From: UBA1672 sp033851915
Lineage (GTDB): Bacteria; Pseudomonadota; Alphaproteobacteria; Micavibrionales; Micavibrionaceae
NCBI GenBank assembly: GCA_033851915.1
Contig: JAWSVM010000010.1
Location: 1-25,651 of the forward strand
Direction: 5' to 3'
DNA length: 25,651 bases
The notes beneath the pieces are model-generated. The model made no database searches. It saw only the letters and a program-made list of their open reading frames with translations, and had not been told where the DNA came from. Both the position numbers and the translations under genes were made by a program. This document shows positions 1 to 7,468 of the stretch, piece after piece. Within the stretch, counting starts at the first letter, position 1, and each line of letters opens with the position of its first letter.

Positions 1-22
1 TCCCGACCTCGTCATTACCAAT
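1..22. repeat. attL core (left direct repeat)
   Basis: These 22 bases are identical to 25578-25599 inside the tRNA-Thr gene. They correspond to the tRNA from the anticodon loop to the first base of the T stem. The repeat may extend further left than position 1, because the displaced 3' end of the original tRNA gene should lie there. Confidence 0.85.
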
Positions 23-110
23 AGATACCCCCGCCGTGTAAGCCGCAGTTTCTGGTAAATTTTTTACCATAATAGGCCATAAAAACCAGAACGTATAAGG
101 AACATAAATA

Positions 111-131
111 TAAAAGGGTTCAATTGAACCC
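111..131. repeat. Left copy of palindromic end repeat
   Basis: This 21-bp sequence is identical to 25494-25514 at the other end of the element and in the same orientation. Its core, GGGTTCAATTGAACCC, is a perfect 16-nt palindrome. A further ATTGAACCCC half-site lies at 151-160. The position, about 90 bp inside attL, fits integrase arm-type or excisionase binding sites, but that role is inferred. Around it, 23-110 is AT-rich and holds a small dyad (GGTAAA-TTT-TTTACC, near 55-69). I see no gene in 1-388. Confidence 0.6.
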
Positions 132-145
132 CCCGGCCTCGTCAT
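132..145. repeat. Degenerate second att-core copy
   Basis: CCCGGCCTCGTCAT here matches positions 2-15 of attL at 13 of 14 bases. It directly follows the palindromic repeat. At the right end, CGTCATGTT follows the matching palindrome at 25522-25530 and is also present here at 140-148. It could be a relic of an earlier integration or a secondary core-like binding site. Confidence 0.45.
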
Positions 146-277
146 GTTTTATTGAACCCCTCCAAAATAGAGGAATAAAATCGGTTATTTTAGGTGCCTT
201 TTCACACAAATATTAAGAAATAAACATTCCGTGCAACAAGGAATATGTCTCACAGACAAACCATATAACCGCCTTAC

Positions 278-347
278 GATCCACATACAGATCATTTATC
301 TTGCCCTAACCCAGATAAAATGCTATTTTGAACCATATACAGATCAT
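278..347 (+). promoter_or_regulatory. Repeated motif upstream of hipBA-1, likely operator
   Basis: Two near-identical 18-mers, GATCCACATACAGATCAT (278-295) and GAACCATATACAGATCAT (330-347), lie 52 bp apart, about five helical turns. A partial third copy, GATCCATTTGTAG, starts at 361. They precede the HipB-like gene at 389. HipB-type proteins repress their own operon by binding repeated operators, so these are the obvious candidates. No convincing -35/-10 pair was fixed. Confidence 0.45.
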
Positions 348-388
348 GAGAGCGTCTTGTGATCCATTTGTAGCCCAAAAGGTGTGCC

Positions 389-727
389 ATGAAGCAAAGC
401 AAATCACAACCCTATTCCCGCTATAGCGCGGATGCCGCAAAGCTCATGGGCGGCCTTATCAAGATTGCCCGTAAGGAACGCAAACTAACCACGCAAGATA
501 TTGCTGAACGCGCAGGTATATCCAGAGGGCTTGTACAACGCATAGAAAAAGGCGATATGAAATGCTCGATTGGAGCCGTTTTTGAAGTGGCGGCAATTCT
601 TGGCGTAAAGCTTTTTGATGCTGAGGAAACAACCCTCTCAAAGCATATACGCCAGAACGAAGATAAGTTAACCCTATTGCCGAAATCAATTCGCCATAAA
701 ACAAGAGTAATTGATGATGACTTCTAA
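389..727 (+). CDS. hipB: HipB-like XRE-family antitoxin/repressor
   Basis: A 112-residue protein with one XRE/Cro-type helix-turn-helix at about residues 20-80 (ARKERKLTTQDIAERAGISR, then the recognition helix and a conserved IEKGD turn). A purine-rich AAAAGG lies about 7 bases before the ATG. The end of the gene overlaps the HipA-like gene, which implies translational coupling. By family, HipB binds HipA, neutralises it and represses the shared promoter; the repeats at 278-347 are likely its operators. The C-terminal tail is acidic and basic mixed, ending in VIDDDF. The assignment is firm as HTH and strong as HipB because of the partner. Confidence 0.85.
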   Translation: MKQSKSQPYSRYSADAAKLMGGLIKIARKERKLTTQDIAERAGISRGLVQRIEKGDMKCSIGAVFEVAAILGVKLFDAEETTLSKHIRQNEDKLTLLPKSIRHKTRVIDDDF

Positions 728-1988
728 TACAGAATACAAAGAAGCCTATGTTTGGATTTGGCTGCCGAATGAAACCGAGCCAGTGATTGCCGGAAAGTTG
801 GAAGCCGATGGCGACAAGCTTTTGTTTAACTATGGTAAGAGCTATTTAGAGCGCGTTAATAATACAGCTCGCCCAGCGATATCAATTTACGAGGAAGAGC
901 TACCGCTAAAAAAAGGGGCGCTTCCTTTAATTGACGGATTAACCATACCGAGCTGCATTAGAGATGGTGCGCCTGATGCTTGGGGGCGGCGCGTTATTAT
1001 CAATAGAAAGCTGGGCGTGAAAGGCAAAGATATTGATCCTGCGCAGCTTGATGAGCTGACCTATATGCTGGAATCCGGTTCGGATCGCATAGGAGCGCTC
1101 GATTTTCAACAATCTGCAACTGAATATGTTCCGCGCCTATCTGCCAATGTACCGCTAGATGAATTACTGGAATCCGCTGAGCGCGTTGAACAAGGTGTGC
1201 CCCTTACACCTGAATTAGATCAAGCCCTCTTCCATGGTAGCCCTATTGGTGGCGCGCGCCCTAAAGCCTCCATAGAAGATAACGATAAAAAGTATATTGC
1301 CAAATTTTCCTTAAGCTCGGATATCTATAGCGTTGTCAAAGCGGAATATATTGCAATGAGGCTCGCCAAAGAAGTTGGGCTAAACGTTGCCCCTGTCCAA
1401 ATCACAAGTGCAGCAGGTAGAGATGTTATTCTGATCGAGCGATTTGATCGGATAAAAGTAGATTCTGGTTGGCAGCGTAAATCAATGATTTCTGCCCTTA
1501 CCCTATTCGGTCTCGATGAAATGATGGCGCGTTACGCCAGCTATGAAGCCTTGGCAGAAATTATTCGGCACAAATTTACTGACCCTAAGGCAACACTGGA
1601 AGAGTTATTCTCGCGCTTGGTCTTTAATATTCTATGCGGGAATACGGATGACCATGCGCGTAACCATGCTGCATTTTGGGATGGTAAGAATATGAGCCTA
1701 ACCCCTGCCTATGATATTTGCCCACAAGGCCGATCAGGTAACAAAGCATCACAATCCATGCTTATCATTGGTGATAACCGCTCAAGCAAGCTATCGACTT
1801 GCTTAGAGACAGCGCATAACTTTCTACTTTCGGAAGACGATGCAAAGAATATTTTTGAAACACAAAAAGAAACCATCAATAATAAATGGGATGAAATTTG
1901 CGATGAAGCAGAGTTAAACGAAACAGATAAAGCCCTGCTTTGGGGACGGCAATTTTTGAATCCTTATATGACCGAGGAAAATAATTGA
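714..1988 (+). CDS. hipA: HipA-like serine/threonine kinase toxin
   Basis: The protein is about 424 residues, close to the usual 410-440. The frame opens at a TTG (711), but ATG-ATG at 714/717 is the better start and overlaps hipB by 14 bases. An N-terminal HipA domain (about 10-130, with PSCIRDGAPDAWGRR) precedes the kinase: P-loop-like SPIGGARPKAS near 177-187, lysine in KYIAKFS, catalytic loop NTDDHARNH near 310-318, and metal-binding TPAYDI near 330-335. By family it phosphorylates a translation factor or aminoacyl-tRNA synthetase, as HipA does glutamyl-tRNA synthetase, causing dormancy. The actual target is not readable. With hipB it forms a stabilisation or defence module next to attL. 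The catalytic residues look intact. Confidence 0.88.
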   Translation: MMTSNTEYKEAYVWIWLPNETEPVIAGKLEADGDKLLFNYGKSYLERVNNTARPAISIYEEELPLKKGALPLIDGLTIPSCIRDGAPDAWGRRVIINRKLGVKGKDIDPAQLDELTYMLESGSDRIGALDFQQSATEYVPRLSANVPLDELLESAERVEQGVPLTPELDQALFHGSPIGGARPKASIEDNDKKYIAKFSLSSDIYSVVKAEYIAMRLAKEVGLNVAPVQITSAAGRDVILIERFDRIKVDSGWQRKSMISALTLFGLDEMMARYASYEALAEIIRHKFTDPKATLEELFSRLVFNILCGNTDDHARNHAAFWDGKNMSLTPAYDICPQGRSGNKASQSMLIIGDNRSSKLSTCLETAHNFLLSEDDAKNIFETQKETINNKWDEICDEAELNETDKALLWGRQFLNPYMTEENN

Positions 1989-2097
1989 TCAACTAGAACT
2001 TTGCTGTTTTCTTCTTCGAGCGTACCAGATAAGTTTTTTAAGCTCTTCAAGATAGCCTTCTTGGATTGGCATTCATTGAGGCTTCAATTATTAATAT

Positions 2098-2814
2098 TTA
2101 CCGCCTTTCACGTTCGAGGTCTTCATTGGAAATTTCTATGCTTATATCAAAACCACATGGTTTAGGGATTTCACTACCAATTGGAAGAATTTGAAGATGC
2201 AGGAGCAAATTCGACTTGGCGCTATCTATTACAGACTCCCACGACATTTCATCAAAGATTATTTTACTTATAGTATGTTTCTCTTCAATAAATACCAACA
2301 TATTTTCAGTTTCTGTCCTTTCATTTAGTATTCTGAGTTTTAAATCTTTATATAGATTAACGCAAAGCTGCAAATAGAGCGCTTTGGCTAAATACGCCCT
2401 TCGACCCTTTTCCGGAATGCCAAATTTAACTTGGGGAGGAGCTAGAAATATATTAAGCAACTCCTGATCGCATAGCCATTTCAAACATTCTTGACGATCA
2501 TTATTGGAAGCTGAACTCCAATCAAAGTCTTTAAAGACCGATTCATAGTACAGTTCAGGAAATTTCATAATTTCTGCAACTTCCAGTGTTCCATTGAAGA
2601 AAACTGCACCGAACCGTTCCCAAATATAATCACCAATCATATTTTGATACTTACTAATTGTTTGCCTAGAAACGTTTTTAGTATACGTTTTTTGTATCAT
2701 CTCAATTATGAAGTTTGTAGATCGACCCTCAATGAAGCCACACACGATATAAACAAATACATTCTCGTCTAAATGAGAATGTAGACAGTATATATTTTTA
2801 GGTTTTTTCGACAT
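2098..2814 (-). CDS. Hypothetical protein, possible N-terminal HTH
   Basis: A 238-residue soluble protein, unrecognised. Near residues 30-65 the sequence (RSTNFIIEMIQKTYTKNVSR, then QTISKYQNMIGDY) reads like a helix-turn-helix of the kind found at the start of some transposases and regulators. No transposase catalytic DDE set is evident downstream. The rest is mixed, with several aromatic-rich helices (LYLQLCVNLYKDLK) and an acidic C-terminus ending in NEDLERERR. It is transcribed leftward, convergent with hipA (109-bp gap without a clear terminator) and divergent from the transfer operon at 2992, with which it shares a 177-bp promoter region. A regulator of that operon is possible but unproven. 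Confidence 0.6.
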   Translation of the reverse strand: MSKKPKNIYCLHSHLDENVFVYIVCGFIEGRSTNFIIEMIQKTYTKNVSRQTISKYQNMIGDYIWERFGAVFFNGTLEVAEIMKFPELYYESVFKDFDWSSASNNDRQECLKWLCDQELLNIFLAPPQVKFGIPEKGRRAYLAKALYLQLCVNLYKDLKLRILNERTETENMLVFIEEKHTISKIIFDEMSWESVIDSAKSNLLLHLQILPIGSEIPKPCGFDISIEISNEDLERERR

Positions 2815-2877
2815 AAAAACTCCATGTAAAGCAAAGCGACTAACAATAAATTCAATTTTTATGCTCTAAAGTTAACA

Positions 2878-2985
2878 GGCCTATTTCGGCCACTCCAAGA
2901 AAGCTCAATACTATCACCTGAGCTTTGCGCAAAGCCTCTTAAACAAATGTTTTTCATTGATTGCCCTGTCATCAGGGCAAGGAGG
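2878..2985 (+). promoter_or_regulatory. Dyad-rich leader of the transfer operon
   Basis: The gap between the divergent genes holds four inverted repeats. They are GGCC-TATTTC-GGCC (2878-2891), GCTCA...TGAGC (2903-2923), the perfect palindrome GCTTTGCGCAAAGC (2922-2935), and a perfect 8-bp hairpin TTGCCCTG-TCAT-CAGGGCAA (2961-2980). The last abuts a strong Shine-Dalgarno GGAGG (2981-2985), six bases before the ATG at 2992. Likely roles are operator sites for a transfer repressor and control of ribosome access. Confidence 0.5.
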
Positions 2986-2991
2986 CTCTAA

Positions 2992-3615
2992 ATGAGTGAT
3001 AGTAACGAAAACTTTGAATCTTGGCATCCTCCGAAGGACGGAAATAACAACCGACCTTTGGAACCAAGCGATAAACTCTGGCTATTTAGCAAGTTATTCC
3101 TGATTTTCATGGCGGAAGCTGTGAACTGGCTACTGCATACCAGCAACTATGCTTTGGTCAACACTGTTGGCTCTGACCTGTTTGTACTGGATGTACTTGG
3201 CTTGCCCGATATCCCCGCCCTATCCAACATATCCGTTGGAACACTCATAAACGGCATTTTGGGACTAGCGGCAGTCGCTACGCCTATTTTTCTGTTTGGA
3301 CAGCTTTTAGAGCGGCATCATGAAATTTTTGATGATGCGAAGAAGTTTTTTTCGAATGGCCTGCACATGGTCATTACCGCTCTGTTTGCCCTGCTGTATC
3401 TCTTTGTGATTTCCACTGAGTTCGCAACGCTTTATATGCGCATCAAAGAAGAAACCGCACCATCCCCTATCCCCGGATTTTCAGGTAACGAAGCAAGCTT
3501 TTGGCCGCTCATGATTATGAGTATAGCGCTAATAATTACTAACGCTGCCATGGGACTTGCCACTGCACATATCGCGCGATCAACAAAACTAGCTTTAAAA
3601 GGAGCATCATCATGA
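2992..3615 (+). CDS. Multi-pass membrane protein, transfer operon
   Basis: A 207-residue protein opening the transfer operon after a strong GGAGG site. The first 25 or so residues are polar (ESWHPPKDGNNNR). About four hydrophobic segments follow: near 30-55, 80-105, 123-145 and 172-195. It looks like an inner-membrane protein with a short cytoplasmic tail. The stop overlaps the ATG of the next gene (ATGA), so the pair is coupled. I do not recognise a family. Its place upstream of two exported VWA-type proteins and a coupling protein suggests that it anchors or helps assemble a transfer-related complex, which is inference from context only. Confidence 0.7.
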   Translation: MSDSNENFESWHPPKDGNNNRPLEPSDKLWLFSKLFLIFMAEAVNWLLHTSNYALVNTVGSDLFVLDVLGLPDIPALSNISVGTLINGILGLAAVATPIFLFGQLLERHHEIFDDAKKFFSNGLHMVITALFALLYLFVISTEFATLYMRIKEETAPSPIPGFSGNEASFWPLMIMSIALIITNAAMGLATAHIARSTKLALKGASS

Positions 3616-4310
3616 AAAATTTAACTGTAATCATTCTAGCCTTGTGTTTTAGCTCAAGTGTATTTGCTGCCAGAAGGTCAGAAACCACCATCCAAATTAT
3701 CATGGATGATAGTGGCGTATTAATCGAAGCAGAAAGTGCAGACCAATATAAATTGGGAATGCTCTCTCACATAAAAAATCTGGTGCGCAAGCGTGAGTTT
3801 GCCAATGCGCATATTGATGTGATTAGCACGTCAATTGGCCGCACCATCTGGTCTGGTCGGCCAAATGATTTAAAGCGTAATCCAGAGCGCGCACTTGCGC
3901 TGGTGAACAGCATTAAATCTATTTCTGAGAACTGTAACAACTTGCCCGGCGCATTCGTCGAGCTGGCAAGCAACCTGAATGCGCTTGAGCGTGAAGGGTT
4001 TACCAATGCTCATGTCATTGTGTTCTCGTCCCTCATCCACACGCCAAGACCATGTGGTGACACGACAAGCATTGTCTTGCCACAAACACCACCAGTTCAA
4101 GGCAATATCAATGGTGCGCTAAGTTCTTCTGAAATAATTCGCTCCATTTCGTTCTATTGGGTATCCCCGCATCAAAAGCGCGTATGGGAAGAGTTTCTTT
4201 CTCCAACTTTTAGCTGGGCATTTATGAACGGCATACCCATGACGTTTATGGATATTGAGCGCAGTAAATTCTCACTCGAACAAGGCTTGAATTTGGAGGT
4301 GAGAAAATGA
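3612..4310 (+). CDS. Exported VWA-like protein
   Basis: A 232-residue protein with a clear signal peptide (MKNLTVIILALCFSSSVFA, cleavage after VFA). The mature part starts with an alternating strand ending in IIMDDSGVLIEA, which resembles the first strand of a von Willebrand A fold. The metal-site motif is DDSGV rather than the classical D-x-S-x-S, so metal binding may be lost or altered. A later strand (AHVIVFSSLI) fits the Rossmann-like VWA core. Two cysteines (ENC and RPCG) could form a disulfide in the periplasm. Overlaps of four bases join it to the genes on both sides. A structural role next to the canonical VWA protein downstream is likely; a family name is not certain. Confidence 0.6.
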   Translation: MKNLTVIILALCFSSSVFAARRSETTIQIIMDDSGVLIEAESADQYKLGMLSHIKNLVRKREFANAHIDVISTSIGRTIWSGRPNDLKRNPERALALVNSIKSISENCNNLPGAFVELASNLNALEREGFTNAHVIVFSSLIHTPRPCGDTTSIVLPQTPPVQGNINGALSSSEIIRSISFYWVSPHQKRVWEEFLSPTFSWAFMNGIPMTFMDIERSKFSLEQGLNLEVRK

Positions 4311-5338
4311 AAACTCAATTACAAACATTAATGTTTCTGGGGCTTATTTCAAACCATGCATTGGCGATAGAGATTATCGAGCCGCAAGAGCTGCAAACCA
4401 GCTCTATACAAATTGGTGATCCTGACCGACATATCAAAACATTAGGACAGGTCGCTTTTAAAATTGATCTATCTGCCGCGCATGATGACTTACTGGCTCT
4501 TAAGGTTCGACGTTCATCCTTGACCTTAGAAGATGGCCGCAGTTTTACTGCCTTTGGCGTTCACAAGGATGCTGGCATTATTGTGATTGCAGGCCGTGAT
4601 GTCAGTCATATCAGCATTGCCAGTGTCGAGGACAATCAAGGCACTCATGATGCCTCTGTGCTCTTCTACGGTAAAGACAATAGCGTTATCAGCCCAAGGA
4701 CAGACGATGTTGCGGTGTTTGATACTGACTTTAATCCTCTGAGCTTTACTTATACGCCATTGCAAACACCGGGATCATTACAGATTCCGGTATCTATTGC
4801 ATTGGATACCAGCGGTTCTATGGCTGGGCATATGAGCACCGTGATCTCAGAGACAAGGGAGTTTTTGAGTAAGCTTCCTGATTTTACCTTATGCCGTATT
4901 GTCACGTTTAGCACCGATGTAAATCACTTAACACCTGTCGATCAAGGCCAACTCACAAACTGCCCCGCTTCGGCATACCTGTTAAACAGCGTACCCCAAG
5001 CCGAGGGCGCGACTGCGCTCTACAAAGCTATTCAAACAGGTTTTAATTTCGATACGACCCGTATAAATCAAAACTTTCCCAATATTACTGTTGTAGTAAC
5101 AGATGGGGTTAACACCATTGATTACGGAGAAACCTTAGCAAGCCTACAAATCAGCAAAGCAAACAGCAATTCAAAACTGTTTGTGTTTTGGGCTGGTAGT
5201 TATGTGCAAGGACATTTGCAAGGGCTTACAGATTTAGAGTTTGTTTCAACCAACAACTTAAGCGGCGAGTTGGATAAGTTCTTTCATTCCTTAGGCGTGT
5301 CTTTATCCGGCCTGCAAACATTGCATATCAGGAAATAA
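4307..5338 (+). CDS. Exported von Willebrand factor A domain protein
   Basis: A 343-residue protein with a signal peptide (cleavage after NHALA). Residues about 25-155 form a beta-rich region without recognised motifs. From about 160 there is a canonical VWA domain with an intact metal-ion-dependent adhesion site: DTSGS, the threonine in EGATALY, and aspartate in VVVTDGVN. VWA domains bind protein partners through the metal site, so this periplasmic or secreted protein probably contacts another protein. GGAGGTGAGAA precedes the ATG, which overlaps the previous stop. It lies 3 bases upstream of the coupling-protein gene, implying a role in mobilization or cell contact, although no known transfer system is recognised by this pair. 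Confidence 0.75.
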   Translation: MKTQLQTLMFLGLISNHALAIEIIEPQELQTSSIQIGDPDRHIKTLGQVAFKIDLSAAHDDLLALKVRRSSLTLEDGRSFTAFGVHKDAGIIVIAGRDVSHISIASVEDNQGTHDASVLFYGKDNSVISPRTDDVAVFDTDFNPLSFTYTPLQTPGSLQIPVSIALDTSGSMAGHMSTVISETREFLSKLPDFTLCRIVTFSTDVNHLTPVDQGQLTNCPASAYLLNSVPQAEGATALYKAIQTGFNFDTTRINQNFPNITVVVTDGVNTIDYGETLASLQISKANSNSKLFVFWAGSYVQGHLQGLTDLEFVSTNNLSGELDKFFHSLGVSLSGLQTLHIRK

Positions 5339-5341
5339 GCA

Positions 5342-7006
5342 ATGTTCGCCGTCATCATTGCTCTTATCCTTCCCTTCATCCTGCTCATAGGAGGATGGTG
5401 GCTGGCTGCTATTGATGGCTGGTATATGTGGGGAATGGCATTGATGGGAATTGGGTTTTTAGCCCTACTCAAAAAGATCATGGATTTCCTGTCAATGTCA
5501 TTTCATACGGCTCAACAAATTGACCTACTGCGTGAAAGCTGTGTTCTTTCAAATGAATACGGCCATGCACGTCTTGCTAACAAAAACGATAATTTTATAA
5601 AAGAGATGAGCCAAAACCAACACGGTTTTTATATTGGCAGCCTTGCCGATTTACCACTCTTTTACGATCCTTTTGCTACAGGCAATGGACATATGCTGAC
5701 CTACGCTCCCTCGCGTACAGGTAAAACTATTTCCGTCATTATTCCTGCGCTTATGCATTGGTTTGGTGGCTCACTGTTTGTCACTGATATTAAAGGTGAA
5801 CTCACTGCTACCACGGCAAATTACCGCCGCTCGCGTGGACAAAAAGTTTTAATTTTCAATCCATTTAATGTTCTAAATATTGAGGGTGTTAGATTTAACC
5901 CTCTGCGTATTCTGGTAGACGATGTCATGCGCAACCAAGGCAAAGATTTACATGACCTTGCGCGTTCAATTGCTTACCAGCTCATTTCAGAAAAACCTAA
6001 TGATATGGGCGATGGGGTTTTCTTTCGTAATGGTGCGCGACGTTTATTGATTGGTTTTTTATTGTATATGCCGTTGTTTATGCCAGACACCTGCACTCTG
6101 CCCAATTTGAGGAAATTAGTTTGGTCGAGTAGCCATGAGCAAGAGATCATTGCAGCAAAGATGCAATCAAGTGATTGGCTCTCTGGCTTGCTACAGGATT
6201 ACGGCAACGCTTTAGCTGAAATGCTTCGACCTGAATATATCAAAACCTATGGTGCGTTTCGAGACAACGCCATGAACGCCCTTGAGATTTACGATATGCA
6301 TTCGCCCATGGGGCAAGCCATGAGTGAATCTGACTTTTCTTTAGCTGATGTGCTTGATGGTAAAACCACGCTTTATTTAATTTTACCTGAGGCCAAGCTC
6401 GAAACCCATGGCAGTGCATTAGGCCTGATTGCGACCCTGCTGTTAGAAACCATTGCCGCCGCCCCTAAACCTTCGCGCATTATGATGCTGCTAGAAGAGA
6501 TGGGAAATATCGGCAAGCTGCCTAACCTTTCTAAAGCACTTTCTCTCTTGCCCGGCAAGGGTGTGCGCTGTTGGATGGTGTTTCAAAGCAGAAGGCAGCC
6601 CATAGAAATTTACGGTCAACAAATGGCTGGGCTTATTGAAGAGCAGTCCAGCATGGTACAGGCATGGAGCATTCGCGGGGAACTAGACCAAAAAGCGTGG
6701 AGTATGCGCATAGGTAATGAAACCAAGAAAGCACGGTCTCTTTCTCGTGATCCCAATAACCCAATTTCACCATGGCGATTAAGTATCAATGAGCGCGGCG
6801 CTCCGGTTAAGAGCATTGACGAAATTGGACGCATGGATACCAATCATCAATTAGTGGCGATTGACGGCCAAATGGTGATTGAAATGGATAGGTATGCGTA
6901 CTTCCAAATAGAGCCTTGGCGCTCTAATGCAGAAAAAAGCCCCTATCATTCTGAAAATTATCCAAAAGATAAACCTGTGCGCCATAGTCTAGGTGAGCAC
7001 CTATGA
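5342..7006 (+). CDS. traG: VirD4/TraG-type conjugative coupling protein
   Basis: A 554-residue P-loop ATPase of the type IV coupling protein family, which docks the relaxase-DNA complex onto a secretion channel and powers DNA export at the inner membrane. Two N-terminal membrane segments (about 3-23 and 27-47) precede the motor. Walker A is APSRTGKT (122-129), followed by VTDIKGEL. Walker B is IMMLLEEMGNIGKLP (about 380-394), and a sensor-like VFQSRRQ follows. The length is normal for short VirD4/TraG forms. It overlaps the next gene by four bases (ATGA). Its presence without VirB genes means the element brings its own coupling protein to a foreign or chromosomally encoded channel. Confidence 0.9.
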   Translation: MFAVIIALILPFILLIGGWWLAAIDGWYMWGMALMGIGFLALLKKIMDFLSMSFHTAQQIDLLRESCVLSNEYGHARLANKNDNFIKEMSQNQHGFYIGSLADLPLFYDPFATGNGHMLTYAPSRTGKTISVIIPALMHWFGGSLFVTDIKGELTATTANYRRSRGQKVLIFNPFNVLNIEGVRFNPLRILVDDVMRNQGKDLHDLARSIAYQLISEKPNDMGDGVFFRNGARRLLIGFLLYMPLFMPDTCTLPNLRKLVWSSSHEQEIIAAKMQSSDWLSGLLQDYGNALAEMLRPEYIKTYGAFRDNAMNALEIYDMHSPMGQAMSESDFSLADVLDGKTTLYLILPEAKLETHGSALGLIATLLLETIAAAPKPSRIMMLLEEMGNIGKLPNLSKALSLLPGKGVRCWMVFQSRRQPIEIYGQQMAGLIEEQSSMVQAWSIRGELDQKAWSMRIGNETKKARSLSRDPNNPISPWRLSINERGAPVKSIDEIGRMDTNHQLVAIDGQMVIEMDRYAYFQIEPWRSNAEKSPYHSENYPKDKPVRHSLGEHL

Positions 7007-7293
7007 GCACTATGGCCGTTAAACATACCTTAATAACTGCGTGGAAAGCGGCTGTCACAGCCGAATTTGGCGTTTTGTGTTTACCATTTATTAAGTATCC
7101 AAAGGTTATAGTTAATTGTCGGGGGACATTTCGTATCAACGATTTGTTCCTATTTTTTATGTTTGCGCATGATCTGGCAAAGGCTTATTTCGCCCAGAGT
7201 ATCTTTGCCAACACCCCCAACATCATGCGCTTAAGCCCTCAAGAGCGAGATAGCTTTTTATGCTCGCTCTTGTCCGGGGGTTTAAATGGATAA
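7003..7293 (+). CDS. Small hypothetical protein, transfer operon
   Basis: A 96-residue protein, unrecognised. It begins in an ATGA overlap with the coupling-protein gene and ends with an 8-base overlap into the next gene, so it is part of the coupled chain. One moderately hydrophobic stretch (INDLFLFFMFAHDLAKAYFA, about 45-64) could lie against a membrane or in a helical core. The C-terminal part (LSPQERDSFLCSLLSGG) looks like an amphipathic helix. The tight coupling supports a real gene with a mobilization-related role. Confidence 0.6.
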   Translation: MSTMAVKHTLITAWKAAVTAEFGVLCLPFIKYPKVIVNCRGTFRINDLFLFFMFAHDLAKAYFAQSIFANTPNIMRLSPQERDSFLCSLLSGGLNG

Positions 7294-7468
7294 GTCTGCT
7301 AAAAATAATCAGCAGACTCAGTTGAAGAGTCATGGCAATCAGAGTCATAATCTGGACTCACGGCTCATAGCGCTCATTAAATTCATGGCTCGCCGCGCAG
7401 CGGAAGACGACTATAAGACCATGAATTCGCGCCAAAACAATCAAGATATTGAAGGTGGAAAACAATGA
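7286..7468 (+). CDS. Small hypothetical protein, transfer operon
   Basis: A 60-residue polar protein rich in asparagine, glutamine and lysine with one likely helix (SRLIALIKFMARRAAEDDYK). It overlaps the preceding stop by eight bases and runs into the serine recombinase start by four (ATGA). No family is recognised. The coupled layout argues for expression. It might be a small partner of the recombinase that follows, which is only a positional guess. Confidence 0.5.
   Translation: MDKSAKNNQQTQLKSHGNQSHNLDSRLIALIKFMARRAAEDDYKTMNSRQNNQDIEGGKQ

Noticed and set aside
2098..2814. Transposase or insertion sequence
   Set aside because: An HTH-like start is visible, but there are no DDE motifs, terminal inverted repeats or target duplications.
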